The notes under the pieces were generated by a model. The model worked only from the letters and a program-made list of their open reading frames with translations, had not been told where the DNA came from and ran no database searches. A program made the translations under genes and the position numbers. Source: Peribacillus sp. ACCC06369 (GTDB lineage: Bacteria; Bacillota; Bacilli; Bacillales; DSM-1321). From it: DNA of 64,000 nucleotides. Positions 52,766 through 62,195 of the stretch are shown one piece after another. Numbering within the stretch: the first letter of the stretch is position 1; each line of letters opens with the position of its first letter. The stretch is from positions 3,224,001 through 3,288,000 of the forward strand of contig NZ_JAUCEN010000002.1 in assembly GCF_030348945.1 (NCBI RefSeq). Direction: 5' to 3'.

Positions 52766-53647
52766 TTAAATCATTTTCAGTAAAGCCCTGAATTCATGAT
52801 CCCTAGCCAGATTTTTGACCTTCTCGCGATCATACCGATAAACAGCATCATCCAAAGAACATGAAATTGGTACATCACATTTTATTTCTGCTAGTTGTCT
52901 GGATAAATGGAGCATATCGACGGCTGATTCAATCTTAGCCCGTTGTCCGTTGGTCAATGAAGCAACATTTTCAAGAATCCCTTCGATACTTTGATACTGA
53001 ATCAATAATTTCAATGCAGTCTTCTCACCTATCCCCTTAACTCCGGGATAGTTATCAGCTGTATCGCCCATTAAAGCTTTTAAATCAATCATTTGTCTTG
53101 GAGTGATCCCTTTCCATTCAAAAAAGCTATCGGGATTATGCACTTCATAGTTCCCATATCCTTTTTTTAACAAAAGAACGGAAATGTTTTCTTCAATTAA
53201 CTGGAGCATATCTTGATCGCCTGTCAATATACCCACTCGGCTATGTTGTGCAGATGCCTTCGCAATTGTCCCGATACAGTCATCCGCTTCATATCCTGAG
53301 AGCCCTATGTTAGGAATATCAAACGCTTCAACCGCTTTTTTCGCTAGGTCGAATTGAGGGATCATTTCGACTGGAGCTTCTGAACGATTAGCCTTGTATC
53401 CATCAAATAATTCATTTCTGAAAGTCTTGCTGCCCATATCCCAGCACACCGCTACATGACTAGGTGAAAAATGATTCACTGCCGTCAGCATATGCTTCAA
53501 AAAACCTTGAACGGCATTAGTTGGAATGCCTTTTGAGTTTATCATGAATTGACCAGTAACGGCCGTTGCATAAAAAGCTCTAAATAATAACGCCATCCCG
53601 TCAACAAGCATAAATGATGGATGTAGCTCATTTTCTTTCATTAACAC
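52766..53647 (-). CDS. ypcP: 5'-3' exonuclease, YpcP-like (DNA polymerase I N-terminal type)
   Basis: About 293 residues. LVDGMALLFRAFYA and CWDMGSKTFRNELFDGYKAN, GYEADDCIGTIA, ILTGDQDMLQLI and GDTADNYPGVKGIGEKTALK are the conserved segments of the flap/5' exonuclease domain of Pol I, with the metal-binding Asp residues. A helix-hairpin-helix follows. It removes RNA primers and flaps. Two starts are possible: GTG at 53647 (GAGGTG 5 nt upstream) or ATG at 53641. Confidence 0.9.
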   Translation of the reverse strand: MLMKENELHPSFMLVDGMALLFRAFYATAVTGQFMINSKGIPTNAVQGFLKHMLTAVNHFSPSHVAVCWDMGSKTFRNELFDGYKANRSEAPVEMIPQFDLAKKAVEAFDIPNIGLSGYEADDCIGTIAKASAQHSRVGILTGDQDMLQLIEENISVLLLKKGYGNYEVHNPDSFFEWKGITPRQMIDLKALMGDTADNYPGVKGIGEKTALKLLIQYQSIEGILENVASLTNGQRAKIESAVDMLHLSRQLAEIKCDVPISCSLDDAVYRYDREKVKNLARDHEFRALLKMI

Positions 53648-53726
53648 ATTATCACCTCTATCATGATGTACATCCATTTTAACATACCTGTCCTCTTTTT
53701 TAAGGATCGTTTAATTGGAAAAAATA

Positions 53727-54554
53727 TTATTCAATCGGATTTTCATCATAAGAGATCCAGTCACTGAAACTGCCAATATATATCTTTACATCTTTATAGC
53801 CCGCTTCTTTCAGGGCGATATAATTGGGAGAAGCCGTTACACCTGAACCACAGTACACAATGATTTCCTTATCCAAGTCGATACTTGAGAAATGCGCCTG
53901 AAGATCTTCCTTTTTTTTATAATAGCCATTTTCCAGGACGTTCGACCACACCATATTTACTGCACCAGGTATATGGCCGGCTTTTTTATCAATCGGTTCC
54001 TCGATTCCCTCGTACCGTTTAGATTCCCTTGAATCCATTAATACGACATGGTCAGCCCTATTCATAGTATAATCCTTCACTTTTTGAAAAGATGCAAAAA
54101 CGGTTTGATTTAAATCGATATGATATTTTGTTTGAATATAATTCGTTTGATTCGAGTCAATCGGATAGCCCGCATCCTTCCAGGCGCGATATCCCCCGTT
54201 AAGAACATAGACTTTCTGATGCCCAAGATAGCTCAGCAACCAGACAAACCTTGAAGCAAAAGAACCTTCTCCCCCATCATAAGCAACAAGTACCGTATCA
54301 TTGGTAATGCCATTTGATTCCAGTTTGTCTTTAAACATTTCCAGGTCAGGAAGAGGATGTCTTCCGCCATGTTCTTGAACCTGCCCCGATAAGTCCTTTT
54401 CAAGATCGAAATAAACAGCACCGGAAATATGGTCTTTTTGGTATTCATTAAACCCTGCATCAGGAGAGCCTAGACGAAAGCGACAGTCACAGATCTTGAT
54501 ATCACTAGAATCCAACAACGGCAACAGCTCTTCTTTTTCCATTATATAACCCAT
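53727..54554 (-). CDS. Sulfurtransferase (thiosulfate/3-mercaptopyruvate type), two rhodanese domains
   Basis: About 275 residues, two rhodanese domains. The N-terminal one lacks the active Cys (VAYDGGEGSFASR occupies that place); the C-terminal one carries the catalytic Cys in VYCGSGVTASPNYIALKEAG. DHVVLMDSRESKRYEG marks the second domain. The CGSGVTA loop fits 3-mercaptopyruvate or thiosulfate sulfurtransferase. The ATG at 54554 has GGGGG about 9 nt upstream; an ATG at 54560 is too close to it. Confidence 0.9.
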   Translation of the reverse strand: MGYIMEKEELLPLLDSSDIKICDCRFRLGSPDAGFNEYQKDHISGAVYFDLEKDLSGQVQEHGGRHPLPDLEMFKDKLESNGITNDTVLVAYDGGEGSFASRFVWLLSYLGHQKVYVLNGGYRAWKDAGYPIDSNQTNYIQTKYHIDLNQTVFASFQKVKDYTMNRADHVVLMDSRESKRYEGIEEPIDKKAGHIPGAVNMVWSNVLENGYYKKKEDLQAHFSSIDLDKEIIVYCGSGVTASPNYIALKEAGYKDVKIYIGSFSDWISYDENPIE

Positions 54555-54566
54555 TTGCATAACCCC

Positions 54567-55328
54567 CTATTTCAAAATGGTCCAAATTAATTGATTAAGC
54601 TCCGTTTCCATGTTCTTCCCGGGAGGAAGCTTAGTTATTTCATTCTTTAAAAAAAGTGATTTCCCTTTTAATAACGAAAGATTCTTTTCGCTATCATTGA
54701 TGGTCATACATTCATCCTTTTGTTTTGCCTTAAATATTCGGGTCATCCTGGTTTTCATTTCTTGATCGATTGAAACCACATCAAGCAGTTCCCATACTGA
54801 TAAAGGCGGCAGTGAACCCTGTTGGATAATATATACCAGGATTAAATATGAACGGTAAACTTGTACCCATGTTTTTAGTTCTTTTCTTTCGGATTCCATT
54901 GGTTTTGCCAATTGTTGAAGATTGTCGGTCATCATCCGATAGTAATGGTGTCCTAGTGTCTTTTTGGAATAGCAATCCGTTATCAAATCATTCATCTTCC
55001 TAAGATAATCCGGATGTGTAACCAGCTTGATTGGTGACTGAAATAATTCAAATAGAGCAGGATTACTCTTTACCGTAAGACGGGATGATTTAAAAAGATC
55101 CCAGCCTTCCATATCATATAGACCTTGTTTCAAATGAATCACTTCAACGGGCTGACTCAAGCTGAGGTATGTTCGCTTATCATTATGAACATATATAAAC
55201 CGAACATCGATATCCGAATGGACGGAAGATACACCAAAAGAATGGCTGCCTGTAACAGCAGCCATTAAAATGGTCATATTCTCATTCTTTTCTAGGTATT
55301 TCAATTTTGAAATAAGGTTTTCTTTCAT
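54567..55328 (-). CDS. Predicted nucleotidyltransferase, YcgL-like
   Basis: A 253-residue protein. The nucleotidyltransferase signature is AAVTGSHSFGVSSVHSDIDV then RFIYVH near 23-48, with the metal-binding Asp pair. GWDLFKSSRLTVKSNPALFE follows. The pattern is that of the YcgL (RlaP) family, whose substrate is unknown. It lies between the dynamin-like gene and the sulfurtransferase on the same strand. Confidence 0.85.
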   Translation of the reverse strand: MKENLISKLKYLEKNENMTILMAAVTGSHSFGVSSVHSDIDVRFIYVHNDKRTYLSLSQPVEVIHLKQGLYDMEGWDLFKSSRLTVKSNPALFELFQSPIKLVTHPDYLRKMNDLITDCYSKKTLGHHYYRMMTDNLQQLAKPMESERKELKTWVQVYRSYLILVYIIQQGSLPPLSVWELLDVVSIDQEMKTRMTRIFKAKQKDECMTINDSEKNLSLLKGKSLFLKNEITKLPPGKNMETELNQLIWTILK

Positions 55329-55343
55329 GAATGAACCTCGTTT

Positions 55344-58300
55344 CTATTTCGAATGCATTTTTGCCAATTCCGCCACTGCATTTTCATAATACGGTAGATC
55401 GACCGTTTCCTCCAATGCTGCACGTAAACCCGCAAAGATATCCGATATTTCCCTCATAAACTCTTTTTGAATCGAGAGTAACTCTTGGTCGAGGACTTCA
55501 TTATACATTTCGAAAATCCGCTCACCCTGTCCTTTTACATACATAATGGCAGGTTCATCCAAACGCTTCTGAAGCCCTTCGCTCATTTTCAATTTCTCGT
55601 TTTTTTCAAAGAAGGATTTGGGATTTTTAAATAACGCCAATTCCTTTTTGAATTCGTCAGTATCCAATTGGACAAAAGCTCCTGTGAACTCAAGCGACTC
55701 CCTCTCATTAGGTTCGTATGGCTGTAATGAAAGATTTTTTCTTACTTTTTGAATTTGCTGAAGCAAACTGCCTTGTTTCTCATTCAGCAATTTATTTACG
55801 AACATTTCCGTCCTTAAAGCCGTTGCCCGCATTTCCTGGGCAAGATCAAAGCCTAACGCATCCAATAAGTTCTTCATCGCTTGCTTGAGGACAATTTTCA
55901 GATCCCCTCCATCATCCTTTAAAACAGCAGGGTTGAACGATTCTTTGAAGAAATCATTAAACCGGAAAAAGACCCGTTGTTTACTATAGAAAGTCAGTTC
56001 ATCGATTTCTTTTTTCAAACGTTGTTTTTCTGCATCCCCTTTAATGACCGAGAGAAGTTCCGAAATGGACTGAGCCTCATGTGAAAGGGACTCCAGGGCT
56101 TTTCGTTTCGTTTTTTCATCCTGCCTGGAAGCTGTAATTACATCCCGTAGCAATTCTTCCGTTCTTTTTACAGCCGCTTGAGCGGATTCAATTGCAAGTC
56201 CAGTTAAATCGTTTTCGATGAAAGAATCGAATTGGTCTTGGAATTCCGAAATACCGCTATTCGGAAGGAACGAATGCTTAAATGAACCAGGCATTTGTTT
56301 TTCCATTAAAGCTCCCTTACTCGTTAGCGGGAATAGTTTTGGAAAACGGATTCCGAATCCATTCAATTGATCTGTGACATATTCCTTCACTTCGTCCAAT
56401 TCGTCAGTGGTTTGTGCAAGATCGACGGCATTGACAATGAAGAACATCTTATCCATGGCGAAAGAATCTTTCACACGTCCAAGTTGTATCAAGAACTCCC
56501 TATCTGCCCGTGAAAATGGGTGATTATAATAGGTCACAAAAAGGATGGCATCCGAATTCTTAATATATTCGAAAGCTGCTCCTGTATGTCGGGCATTAAT
56601 CGAATCCGCCCCAGGAGTGTCAACAAGGACCATCCCCTGCTTTGTCATTTCACAGTCATATCGCAATTCAATCAAATCAACAAGACATGACTTGGACTCT
56701 TCCGCAGCAAAACGTTTAAACCCATCAAGATCTACCGTAACCACATTTCCTAAATCATATTGGTGCTCGGACAGCCCTTGATGAAACGCCCTAAGGAAGG
56801 ATAAATGCGTTTTCCCTTTATCAACTTCCCCCGCCTTCGCAATGATTTGTCCTGCTAGCTGAAGTGCTTCATCCAGAGTCTTGGCCGATTTATCAAAAGC
56901 TGCCAAAGCCAAGCTTACATCTTCCAACAGCATCGCTTCCGTCTTTAATTTGACGGTTGCCGTCCCATGTGGATGCTCAGCGTCTGAAGCCATGATTTTA
57001 TTGATTGCAGCAGTTGTCGGATTAGGTGAAACAGGAAGGACACTTTCTCCCATCAACGCATTGGCAAAGGAAGATTTGCCTGCACTGAATGCACCGAAGA
57101 GGGCAACCGTGAAAGTCTGCTGTTCCAAGCGATTCGCCTTATCCGTCAATTCTTTATAAAGTGATTGAAACCCTTTCAAAGGTTGTATCAGCTTGGCCGC
57201 CTGATGTAAACCGGCTGCTGTCTCCATTAGCTTTTCTTTTCCGCGTAAATCAAAAGCACCAGATGAAGAAACAGCCACAGAAGGTACAGCCTTATTTTCT
57301 TTATCATGATCTTGTTCAGGTTGTTCGTTGACGTGCTTTGAATTACTTCCTTTATCGGTTTTCATGATTTTGACTGTAATATTTTTTTCTTCCTCTTCCC
57401 ATTGAGTTAAAAGCGTATCAATATCACGTTCATCGATCAATGATTCAGATTGATTGGCTATGGCCTCTAAACGTTCCGTTTGGTACTCGATTTCCGCGTT
57501 CATCGCCGCAGTAACTTTAAGGGCTTCCGCAAATTCAGAAAAACCTTCAAGCTCTTTATCGATGGATATAGACTGCTGTTCGACTATTCCTTCCATTACC
57601 GCAACCATACCATTCAAAAATCCTTCTGATACATCACGTGCTTTCTTTTTGATGGCTGCGGCCAAATCATTCGTATAGTTTAAAACGTATTCACCTGTAA
57701 TATCGACTTGAGGCTTCAAAGAGTTTTTTATGTAAGCTTCCGTAACCTCGATTTGAAGTGCCTGAGCTTTACTTTCAAGTGTTGAATCATGGATCTCCGC
57801 TTTATTAAGCGTTTTAGCCGCTAATTCTTTAAGATGCCATTCAAGCTGGGTCTTCACCTTTTCTTGTAAATCAGTCAAGAATGCTTTGATGCGTTCCCCA
57901 CGTTCTGCCTCCGTTTTTTTCTTGGCAAATAATAGACCCATTTTAAAGTCAGGCTGCGCCGATTCCAAGAATGATTTACCTAGGTCCCGTGTAGCCGCGG
58001 GCATGATGTACGCACTTTTCAATATTGTTTCCAATGCTTCAGCATATTGGACTTTGATGTCCTCTATACGTCCAGTCAATGAATTTTTTTCTTTTATTAG
58101 GCTGTCCACTTGATTCGTCAGATGAATTCGCTCTTCATGAGGAAGTTCCGATAATACTTCAAAATCATCGGCATGTGCCTCTTCATATTGGTCCTTCAGC
58201 CAAATAAGATGCCTTTCGACTAGGGCTTTAGCCGATTGCATGATGGCATCTTTCCCATCATTTTGACCTTTGCCCGCCATTTCATAGATAAACTGCCGGA

Positions 58301-59054
58301 CCACTTCTATTTCATTTTCGCTATTGTTCAAATCTCTTACAGATGTATAAAAAATGCCATCAGGATAAACATTCCAGTTCGCAAATGCTTCAGAAACGGA
58401 AAGCTTGAAGTCTTGAAAGCTAAGCTCGGTCTCATCATGCTTATCGATCATATTGATAATTAAGTATGTCGGCTTTTCAGCCTCCAACAATTCTTTTGTG
58501 AATAGGAAATTCACTTCTGACTGGACGTGATTATAATCCATAACATAGAAGACGACATCAGCTAGATGCAAGGCAGATTCCGTAGAAACTCTATGTGCAT
58601 CGTCTGTCGAATCGATTCCTGGCGTATCCATGATTGCACATGAATCCGGCAGTGAAAAATGATTGGAACTTATCGTTATTGCCGATACTGAATCACCATC
58701 CTTGGCAAATTTCTTCACCTCTTTAAAATCATAAGGTGCCGGAAATAAGACTGGTGGCTGTTGATGGTAAAAGACTTTGGCATAGTCTTCCCCTTTTTGG
58801 ACTTTTACCGTATTTGCACTCGTTGGAATCGGACTTGATGGCAATACTTGATCACCGAGGAGAAAGTTGATCATACTTGACTTGCCCGCTGAAAAATGGC
58901 CGCAAAAAGCAATGATGAACTCCTCATCATTCACTTTCATGATTAACTGTTTCATTTTACCGGCATTGCCTGTATCACCTGCCGATTGGAATTTCTCATA
59001 CATGGCAGTCAAAATCCCCAATTTGGACTGTTGCTTTAATGTTTCTTGAATCAT
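55344..59054 (-). CDS. dynA: Dynamin-like protein with two fused GTPase units
   Basis: A protein of about 1236 residues. Two P-loops are present, GHFSAGKSSMINFLLG near 52 and GAFSAGKSSFANALMG near 650; each has a G3 motif (MDTPGIDSTD, VDTPGADS) and a G4-like segment (NMIDKHD, NAVDLAQ). Each GTPase is followed by long coiled-coil assemblies. This tandem arrangement is that of B. subtilis DynA (YpbR), which binds membranes at the septum and protects against membrane damage and phage. AAGGGG precedes the ATG at 59054. It is slightly longer than the B. subtilis protein (about 1190). Confidence 0.93.
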   Translation of the reverse strand: MIQETLKQQSKLGILTAMYEKFQSAGDTGNAGKMKQLIMKVNDEEFIIAFCGHFSAGKSSMINFLLGDQVLPSSPIPTSANTVKVQKGEDYAKVFYHQQPPVLFPAPYDFKEVKKFAKDGDSVSAITISSNHFSLPDSCAIMDTPGIDSTDDAHRVSTESALHLADVVFYVMDYNHVQSEVNFLFTKELLEAEKPTYLIINMIDKHDETELSFQDFKLSVSEAFANWNVYPDGIFYTSVRDLNNSENEIEVVRQFIYEMAGKGQNDGKDAIMQSAKALVERHLIWLKDQYEEAHADDFEVLSELPHEERIHLTNQVDSLIKEKNSLTGRIEDIKVQYAEALETILKSAYIMPAATRDLGKSFLESAQPDFKMGLLFAKKKTEAERGERIKAFLTDLQEKVKTQLEWHLKELAAKTLNKAEIHDSTLESKAQALQIEVTEAYIKNSLKPQVDITGEYVLNYTNDLAAAIKKKARDVSEGFLNGMVAVMEGIVEQQSISIDKELEGFSEFAEALKVTAAMNAEIEYQTERLEAIANQSESLIDERDIDTLLTQWEEEEKNITVKIMKTDKGSNSKHVNEQPEQDHDKENKAVPSVAVSSSGAFDLRGKEKLMETAAGLHQAAKLIQPLKGFQSLYKELTDKANRLEQQTFTVALFGAFSAGKSSFANALMGESVLPVSPNPTTAAINKIMASDAEHPHGTATVKLKTEAMLLEDVSLALAAFDKSAKTLDEALQLAGQIIAKAGEVDKGKTHLSFLRAFHQGLSEHQYDLGNVVTVDLDGFKRFAAEESKSCLVDLIELRYDCEMTKQGMVLVDTPGADSINARHTGAAFEYIKNSDAILFVTYYNHPFSRADREFLIQLGRVKDSFAMDKMFFIVNAVDLAQTTDELDEVKEYVTDQLNGFGIRFPKLFPLTSKGALMEKQMPGSFKHSFLPNSGISEFQDQFDSFIENDLTGLAIESAQAAVKRTEELLRDVITASRQDEKTKRKALESLSHEAQSISELLSVIKGDAEKQRLKKEIDELTFYSKQRVFFRFNDFFKESFNPAVLKDDGGDLKIVLKQAMKNLLDALGFDLAQEMRATALRTEMFVNKLLNEKQGSLLQQIQKVRKNLSLQPYEPNERESLEFTGAFVQLDTDEFKKELALFKNPKSFFEKNEKLKMSEGLQKRLDEPAIMYVKGQGERIFEMYNEVLDQELLSIQKEFMREISDIFAGLRAALEETVDLPYYENAVAELAKMHSK

Positions 59055-59167
59055 GAATCCATACCCCTTAACTATCGTCATTTTGATACTCTTATTGTAA
59101 ACGATTTCGTTTATTATTCATACCATCAGCTTTAGTTTTACTATATGATTCATTACAGGCCGTGTTC

Positions 59168-59191
59168 AAAAAAAAAACCGCCGTTTGGCGG
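59168..59191 (-). terminator. Terminator hairpin
   Basis: On the minus strand CCGCC and GGCGG around AAAC, followed by ten T residues. Confidence 0.8.
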
Positions 59192-59227
59192 ATTCATCTA
59201 GTTTGATTATATAATCGTCGTGAATGC

Positions 59228-59253
59228 AAAAAAAACCAGGTGTTTACCTGGTT
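59228..59253 (-). terminator. Terminator of the small membrane protein gene
   Basis: AACCAGGT and ACCTGGTT pair around a 4-nt loop, followed on the minus strand by a T run. It overlaps the stop codon at 59244. Confidence 0.8.
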
Positions 59254-59402
59254 GTAGGGGTGGGGTTAAATGCAGCTCGGTTTTCCATTGTTGACTCCGT
59301 ATAAGGTTTTACTGCCTTTGCCGGTTTTTGAATATTATTTAATACATATTTCATCACAAAACCATATGTAGCGATTGTCAATAAAATGAATACCCAGACC
59401 AT
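59244..59402 (-). CDS. Small single-helix membrane protein
   Basis: About 52 residues: one membrane helix (VWVFILLTIATYGFVMKYVL) then a polar tail with PAKAVKPYTESTMENRAAFN. An AGAGG lies upstream of closely spaced possible starts (GTG 59411, TTG 59408, ATG 59402). A longer frame to 59492 has no site. Function unknown. Confidence 0.5.
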   Translation of the reverse strand: MVWVFILLTIATYGFVMKYVLNNIQKPAKAVKPYTESTMENRAAFNPTPTTR

Positions 59403-59545
59403 TACCAACACCATCCTCTTATATATTGAGTAGCTTTTAGTTTTTAATAATAAATTTATCGATATGTGATTGAGAATAATTTTCATCTTCATTTAGAATC
59501 TTATCACGAACGATAATCATTTTCAATAAGAATTTATAATTTTTA

Positions 59546-60079
59546 TTATTTTCCCTTAAAAACCGCAGAATATTCCGTATGTTCCTTTAATGCCTTCTCT
59601 TCTAGGGGGATTCTTACAGCCATCATCCAAACGTTCAGTAAACTAAAGATGATTGCAGTATAATATGCATTGAATAATAAGGAAATAACTATAATCTCAG
59701 TTGCTACTATTATATAGTTCGGATGTTTGAAATATTTATAAGGTCCTTTAATGACTACTTCGGCATTAGGAACCACTATGATTTTTGTATTCCAATGTTT
59801 CCCCAATGAACTGATTACCCAAATCCTTCCCGACTGCGCAATTAGAAACAGGATCAGCCAAATTGGCCAAACTCCAGCCACATCCCGTTCATACACGACC
59901 ACCTCAATAATGAGAAAAATAAAAAAACTAAGGTGCATTAGAACCATCCATCTGTAATGGGACTCACCGTATTCTACAGCTCCTGCAACTTTCAGCTGTT
60001 TTTCATTTTGCTTGGCAATATATAGTTCAACGAGGCGTTGAATGGCAATCAAGATTATGAAAATGGCGAAGATCATCAT
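59546..60079 (-). CDS. bpsB: Isoprenylcysteine carboxyl methyltransferase-family protein, BpsB/YpbQ-like
   Basis: A 177-residue membrane protein with about five helices. The C-terminal SAM-binding signature is present: LGKHWNTKIIVVPNAEVVIK, GPYKYFKHPNYIIV and PLEEKALKEHTEY. In B. subtilis BpsB methylates the alkylpyrones made by BpsA. Its ATG overlaps the stop of bpsA (ATGA), with AGGTGG upstream; an ATG one codon later (60076) is also possible. Confidence 0.9.
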   Translation of the reverse strand: MMIFAIFIILIAIQRLVELYIAKQNEKQLKVAGAVEYGESHYRWMVLMHLSFFIFLIIEVVVYERDVAGVWPIWLILFLIAQSGRIWVISSLGKHWNTKIIVVPNAEVVIKGPYKYFKHPNYIIVATEIIVISLLFNAYYTAIIFSLLNVWMMAVRIPLEEKALKEHTEYSAVFKGK

Positions 60080-61164
60080 TTCCACCTCATTAACACAAGT
60101 TCAGATGAAAATCCAGGCCCCAATGCAGCAGCCAAGCCGACTTCATCTTCATTCCCGCCACGCTGCATGAATCTCTCCAGGACGTACAAAATAGTGGCTG
60201 AGGACATATTGCCAAATTCCTTCAATACACTCATTGATTCTCCCGTCATGCTTTCATCGAATCCCAGGGCTTCGTGATAAGCATCAATTACTTTTTTTCC
60301 TCCAGGATGAGCAATGAAATCTTTGATATCCCCAAGCTCCAATCCATTCTCCATTAAGAATTCCTGAACATTCGGTTTAAGCCAATCTTTGATGATTGAA
60401 GGTATATCTTTCGAAAAGATCACGTATAACCCTTGGTCTTTAACATCCCACCCCATTACATCCAATGAATTCGGCATAAGCGTGGATTGCGAATCCAAAA
60501 ATTTCAAATGGCTTCCTTTTCTTGAAAACTGTTCATCCGGTACTTCATCACCGCAAACCAAAACACAGCTCACTCCATCAGAAAATAAGGAAGTTCCAAT
60601 TAAATTACTTTTAGAGATATCATTCCGTTGAAATGTCAGACTGCATAACTCCACACTTAAAACAATGACCTTCGCCGCCGGATATGCTTGGCAATATTCA
60701 AAAGCACGTGATAGGCCACTCGCTCCCCCTGCACAGCCAAGTCCCCAAATCGGAATTCTTTTTGCATGCGGGTTAAATGGAAGCTCATTCATTATCCTGG
60801 CATCGATGGTTGGGGTAGCGATACCCGTACTTGAGATGAAAAAGAAAGCATCCAGGTCGTTTGCATGCAGTTCTTCTTTTAAAAATTCTGTGTTGGCTAA
60901 ACATTTTTCTATAGCCTCTTTCCCAAACTTGACTGCCTGTTTGATGTATAAATCATTCCGATCGGAAAAAGTATGATCCTCTTTAAACCAATCAAGATCA
61001 TTTGAAAAATATCGATTTTCCACTTGTCCATTTTTAAAGGCCTTTAGTAACCGTTCTATATTCTTATACGAGGGTCCAAAGATTTCTCTCGAAAATTCCA
61101 TGATTTTTTCCTGTGAAAGTAAATATGGTAGCTTTATATGTGATGCAGATAATAAATATGGCAT
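60076..61164 (-). CDS. bpsA: Type III polyketide synthase (alkylpyrone synthase)
   Basis: A 362-residue chalcone-synthase-type enzyme. The catalytic Cys is in WGLGCAGGASGLSRAF; the His is in AHPGGKKVIDAYHEALG and the Asn in EFGNMSSATILYVL. B. subtilis BpsA makes triketide pyrones from long-chain acyl-CoA and malonyl-CoA. AAGGGG precedes the ATG. It is the first gene of the pair with the methyltransferase. Confidence 0.93.
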   Translation of the reverse strand: MPYLLSASHIKLPYLLSQEKIMEFSREIFGPSYKNIERLLKAFKNGQVENRYFSNDLDWFKEDHTFSDRNDLYIKQAVKFGKEAIEKCLANTEFLKEELHANDLDAFFFISSTGIATPTIDARIMNELPFNPHAKRIPIWGLGCAGGASGLSRAFEYCQAYPAAKVIVLSVELCSLTFQRNDISKSNLIGTSLFSDGVSCVLVCGDEVPDEQFSRKGSHLKFLDSQSTLMPNSLDVMGWDVKDQGLYVIFSKDIPSIIKDWLKPNVQEFLMENGLELGDIKDFIAHPGGKKVIDAYHEALGFDESMTGESMSVLKEFGNMSSATILYVLERFMQRGGNEDEVGLAAALGPGFSSELVLMRWK

Positions 61165-61346
61165 GATCCCACCCCTTATTATTCATGATATGGTTAATAT
61201 ACCCACCAAGATATCATTTATGCTTTACGGCTTAATGGTTATATTTATTGATGGCCCATTATATTTTTTGTTTTTTTCTAAAACAATATAGGTAAAAGAA
61301 CCTATAATATTGTTAAAGTAGAACACATAACCATACAATCGGAGGA

Positions 61347-61802
61347 ATGAAAATATCAACACTGTAATTACAAAAGTGTTAAATGGATCCATCCTTGCTG
61401 TTAAGTCCGTTATTCCTTTTAACTATAGATATTCAAAAGCCATCCCTCATCAGGCAGCCTTTCAAACAGGAATCCATTAGCGTGCTTATTGGCATATCAG
61501 GGGATAACCGCGGAAGAATAATCATTGAAGGAACAAACGGATGCATGAGTAAAATAGGTGAAGGCATGTTCGTCATTCCATTAGAAGGTGAAATGCTTGA
61601 ATCTTTCGCAGCAGAACTCGGCAACATGCTTGCTGGCAATATCGCCACCTGCTTAGAAACGGAGAATACAATTATAGATATTACACCTCCCACCGTCATT
61701 GTGGGCAATACAAAAATATATGGGTTTAATGAAGCAGTCAATTTGCCCATTTCATTGGAAGGCGTAGGTACCCTTCATATCATCTTAATGGTTGAAATGT
61801 AA
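61347..61802 (+). pseudogene. CheX-like protein with compensating frameshifts
   Basis: The body (IDIQKPSLIRQPFKQESISV, GEGMFVIPLEGEMLESFAAE, LGNMLAGNIATC) matches the CheX phosphatase family, including the ExxN motif. GGAGG with an ATG at 61347 should start it, but that frame stops after six codons. The expected N-terminal part reads NINTVITKVLNGSILAVKSV in another frame (about 61353-61418). One base is missing after the ATG and one extra base precedes IDIQ, so the body returns to the ATG frame. An internal ATG at 61383 lacks a ribosome binding site. The gene is probably inactive, unless this is a sequencing error. Confidence 0.75.
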
Positions 61803-61813
61803 TCTTGAAACAA

Positions 61814-61847
61814 TAAACCCCCTTACCCAGATAATCGGTAAGGGGGT
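61814..61847 (-). terminator. Terminator hairpin
   Basis: ACCCCCTTACC and GGTAAGGGGGT pair perfectly around a 9-nt loop; on the minus strand TTTATT follows. It serves the zinc-ribbon gene and possibly the CheX-like gene on the other strand. Confidence 0.7.
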
Positions 61848-61851
61848 ACGT

Positions 61852-61986
61852 TCATTCTTCCTTCTTCACTGAAGATTGATTTTGTACTTGTATAATGATA
61901 TTTTGAAACTCCTCATTTCCACATACACTGCACCTATTCTCCTGACTTAAAATGGTCCGACAATGAATACAATATTTTCTCTCCAT
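61852..61986 (-). CDS. Small zinc-ribbon protein
   Basis: A 44-residue protein with two CxxC knuckles: MERKYCIHCRTILSQENRCS, then VCGNEEFQNII. The pair is spaced as in a zinc ribbon. A polar tail (QNQSSVKKEE) ends it. The ribosome binding site is weak (AGGAAAG). Function unknown. Confidence 0.6.
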   Translation of the reverse strand: MERKYCIHCRTILSQENRCSVCGNEEFQNIIIQVQNQSSVKKEE

Positions 61987-62116
61987 ATCTATCACTACTT
62001 TCCTGAACATATACTATCAATATATTCAAAAAGTGAAGAGAGTTTCCTTTTATCTGACAAAATCTCATTTCATGAAAAAACTTCATTATCAACGATATGT
62101 CTTCGGGCGGAAATAT

Positions 62117-62158
62117 AAAATGCCCCTAATCCATCATCTGAGGATTTGGGGCATTTTA
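62117..62158. terminator. Terminator of xpt-pbuX
   Basis: AAAATGCCCC-AATCC pairs with GGATT-GGGGCATTTT around a 9-nt loop, with A/T runs on both sides. Confidence 0.85.
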
Positions 62159-62195
62159 TGGGTGAATCTATCAAGTATAGCGAATCTATTTTTAA

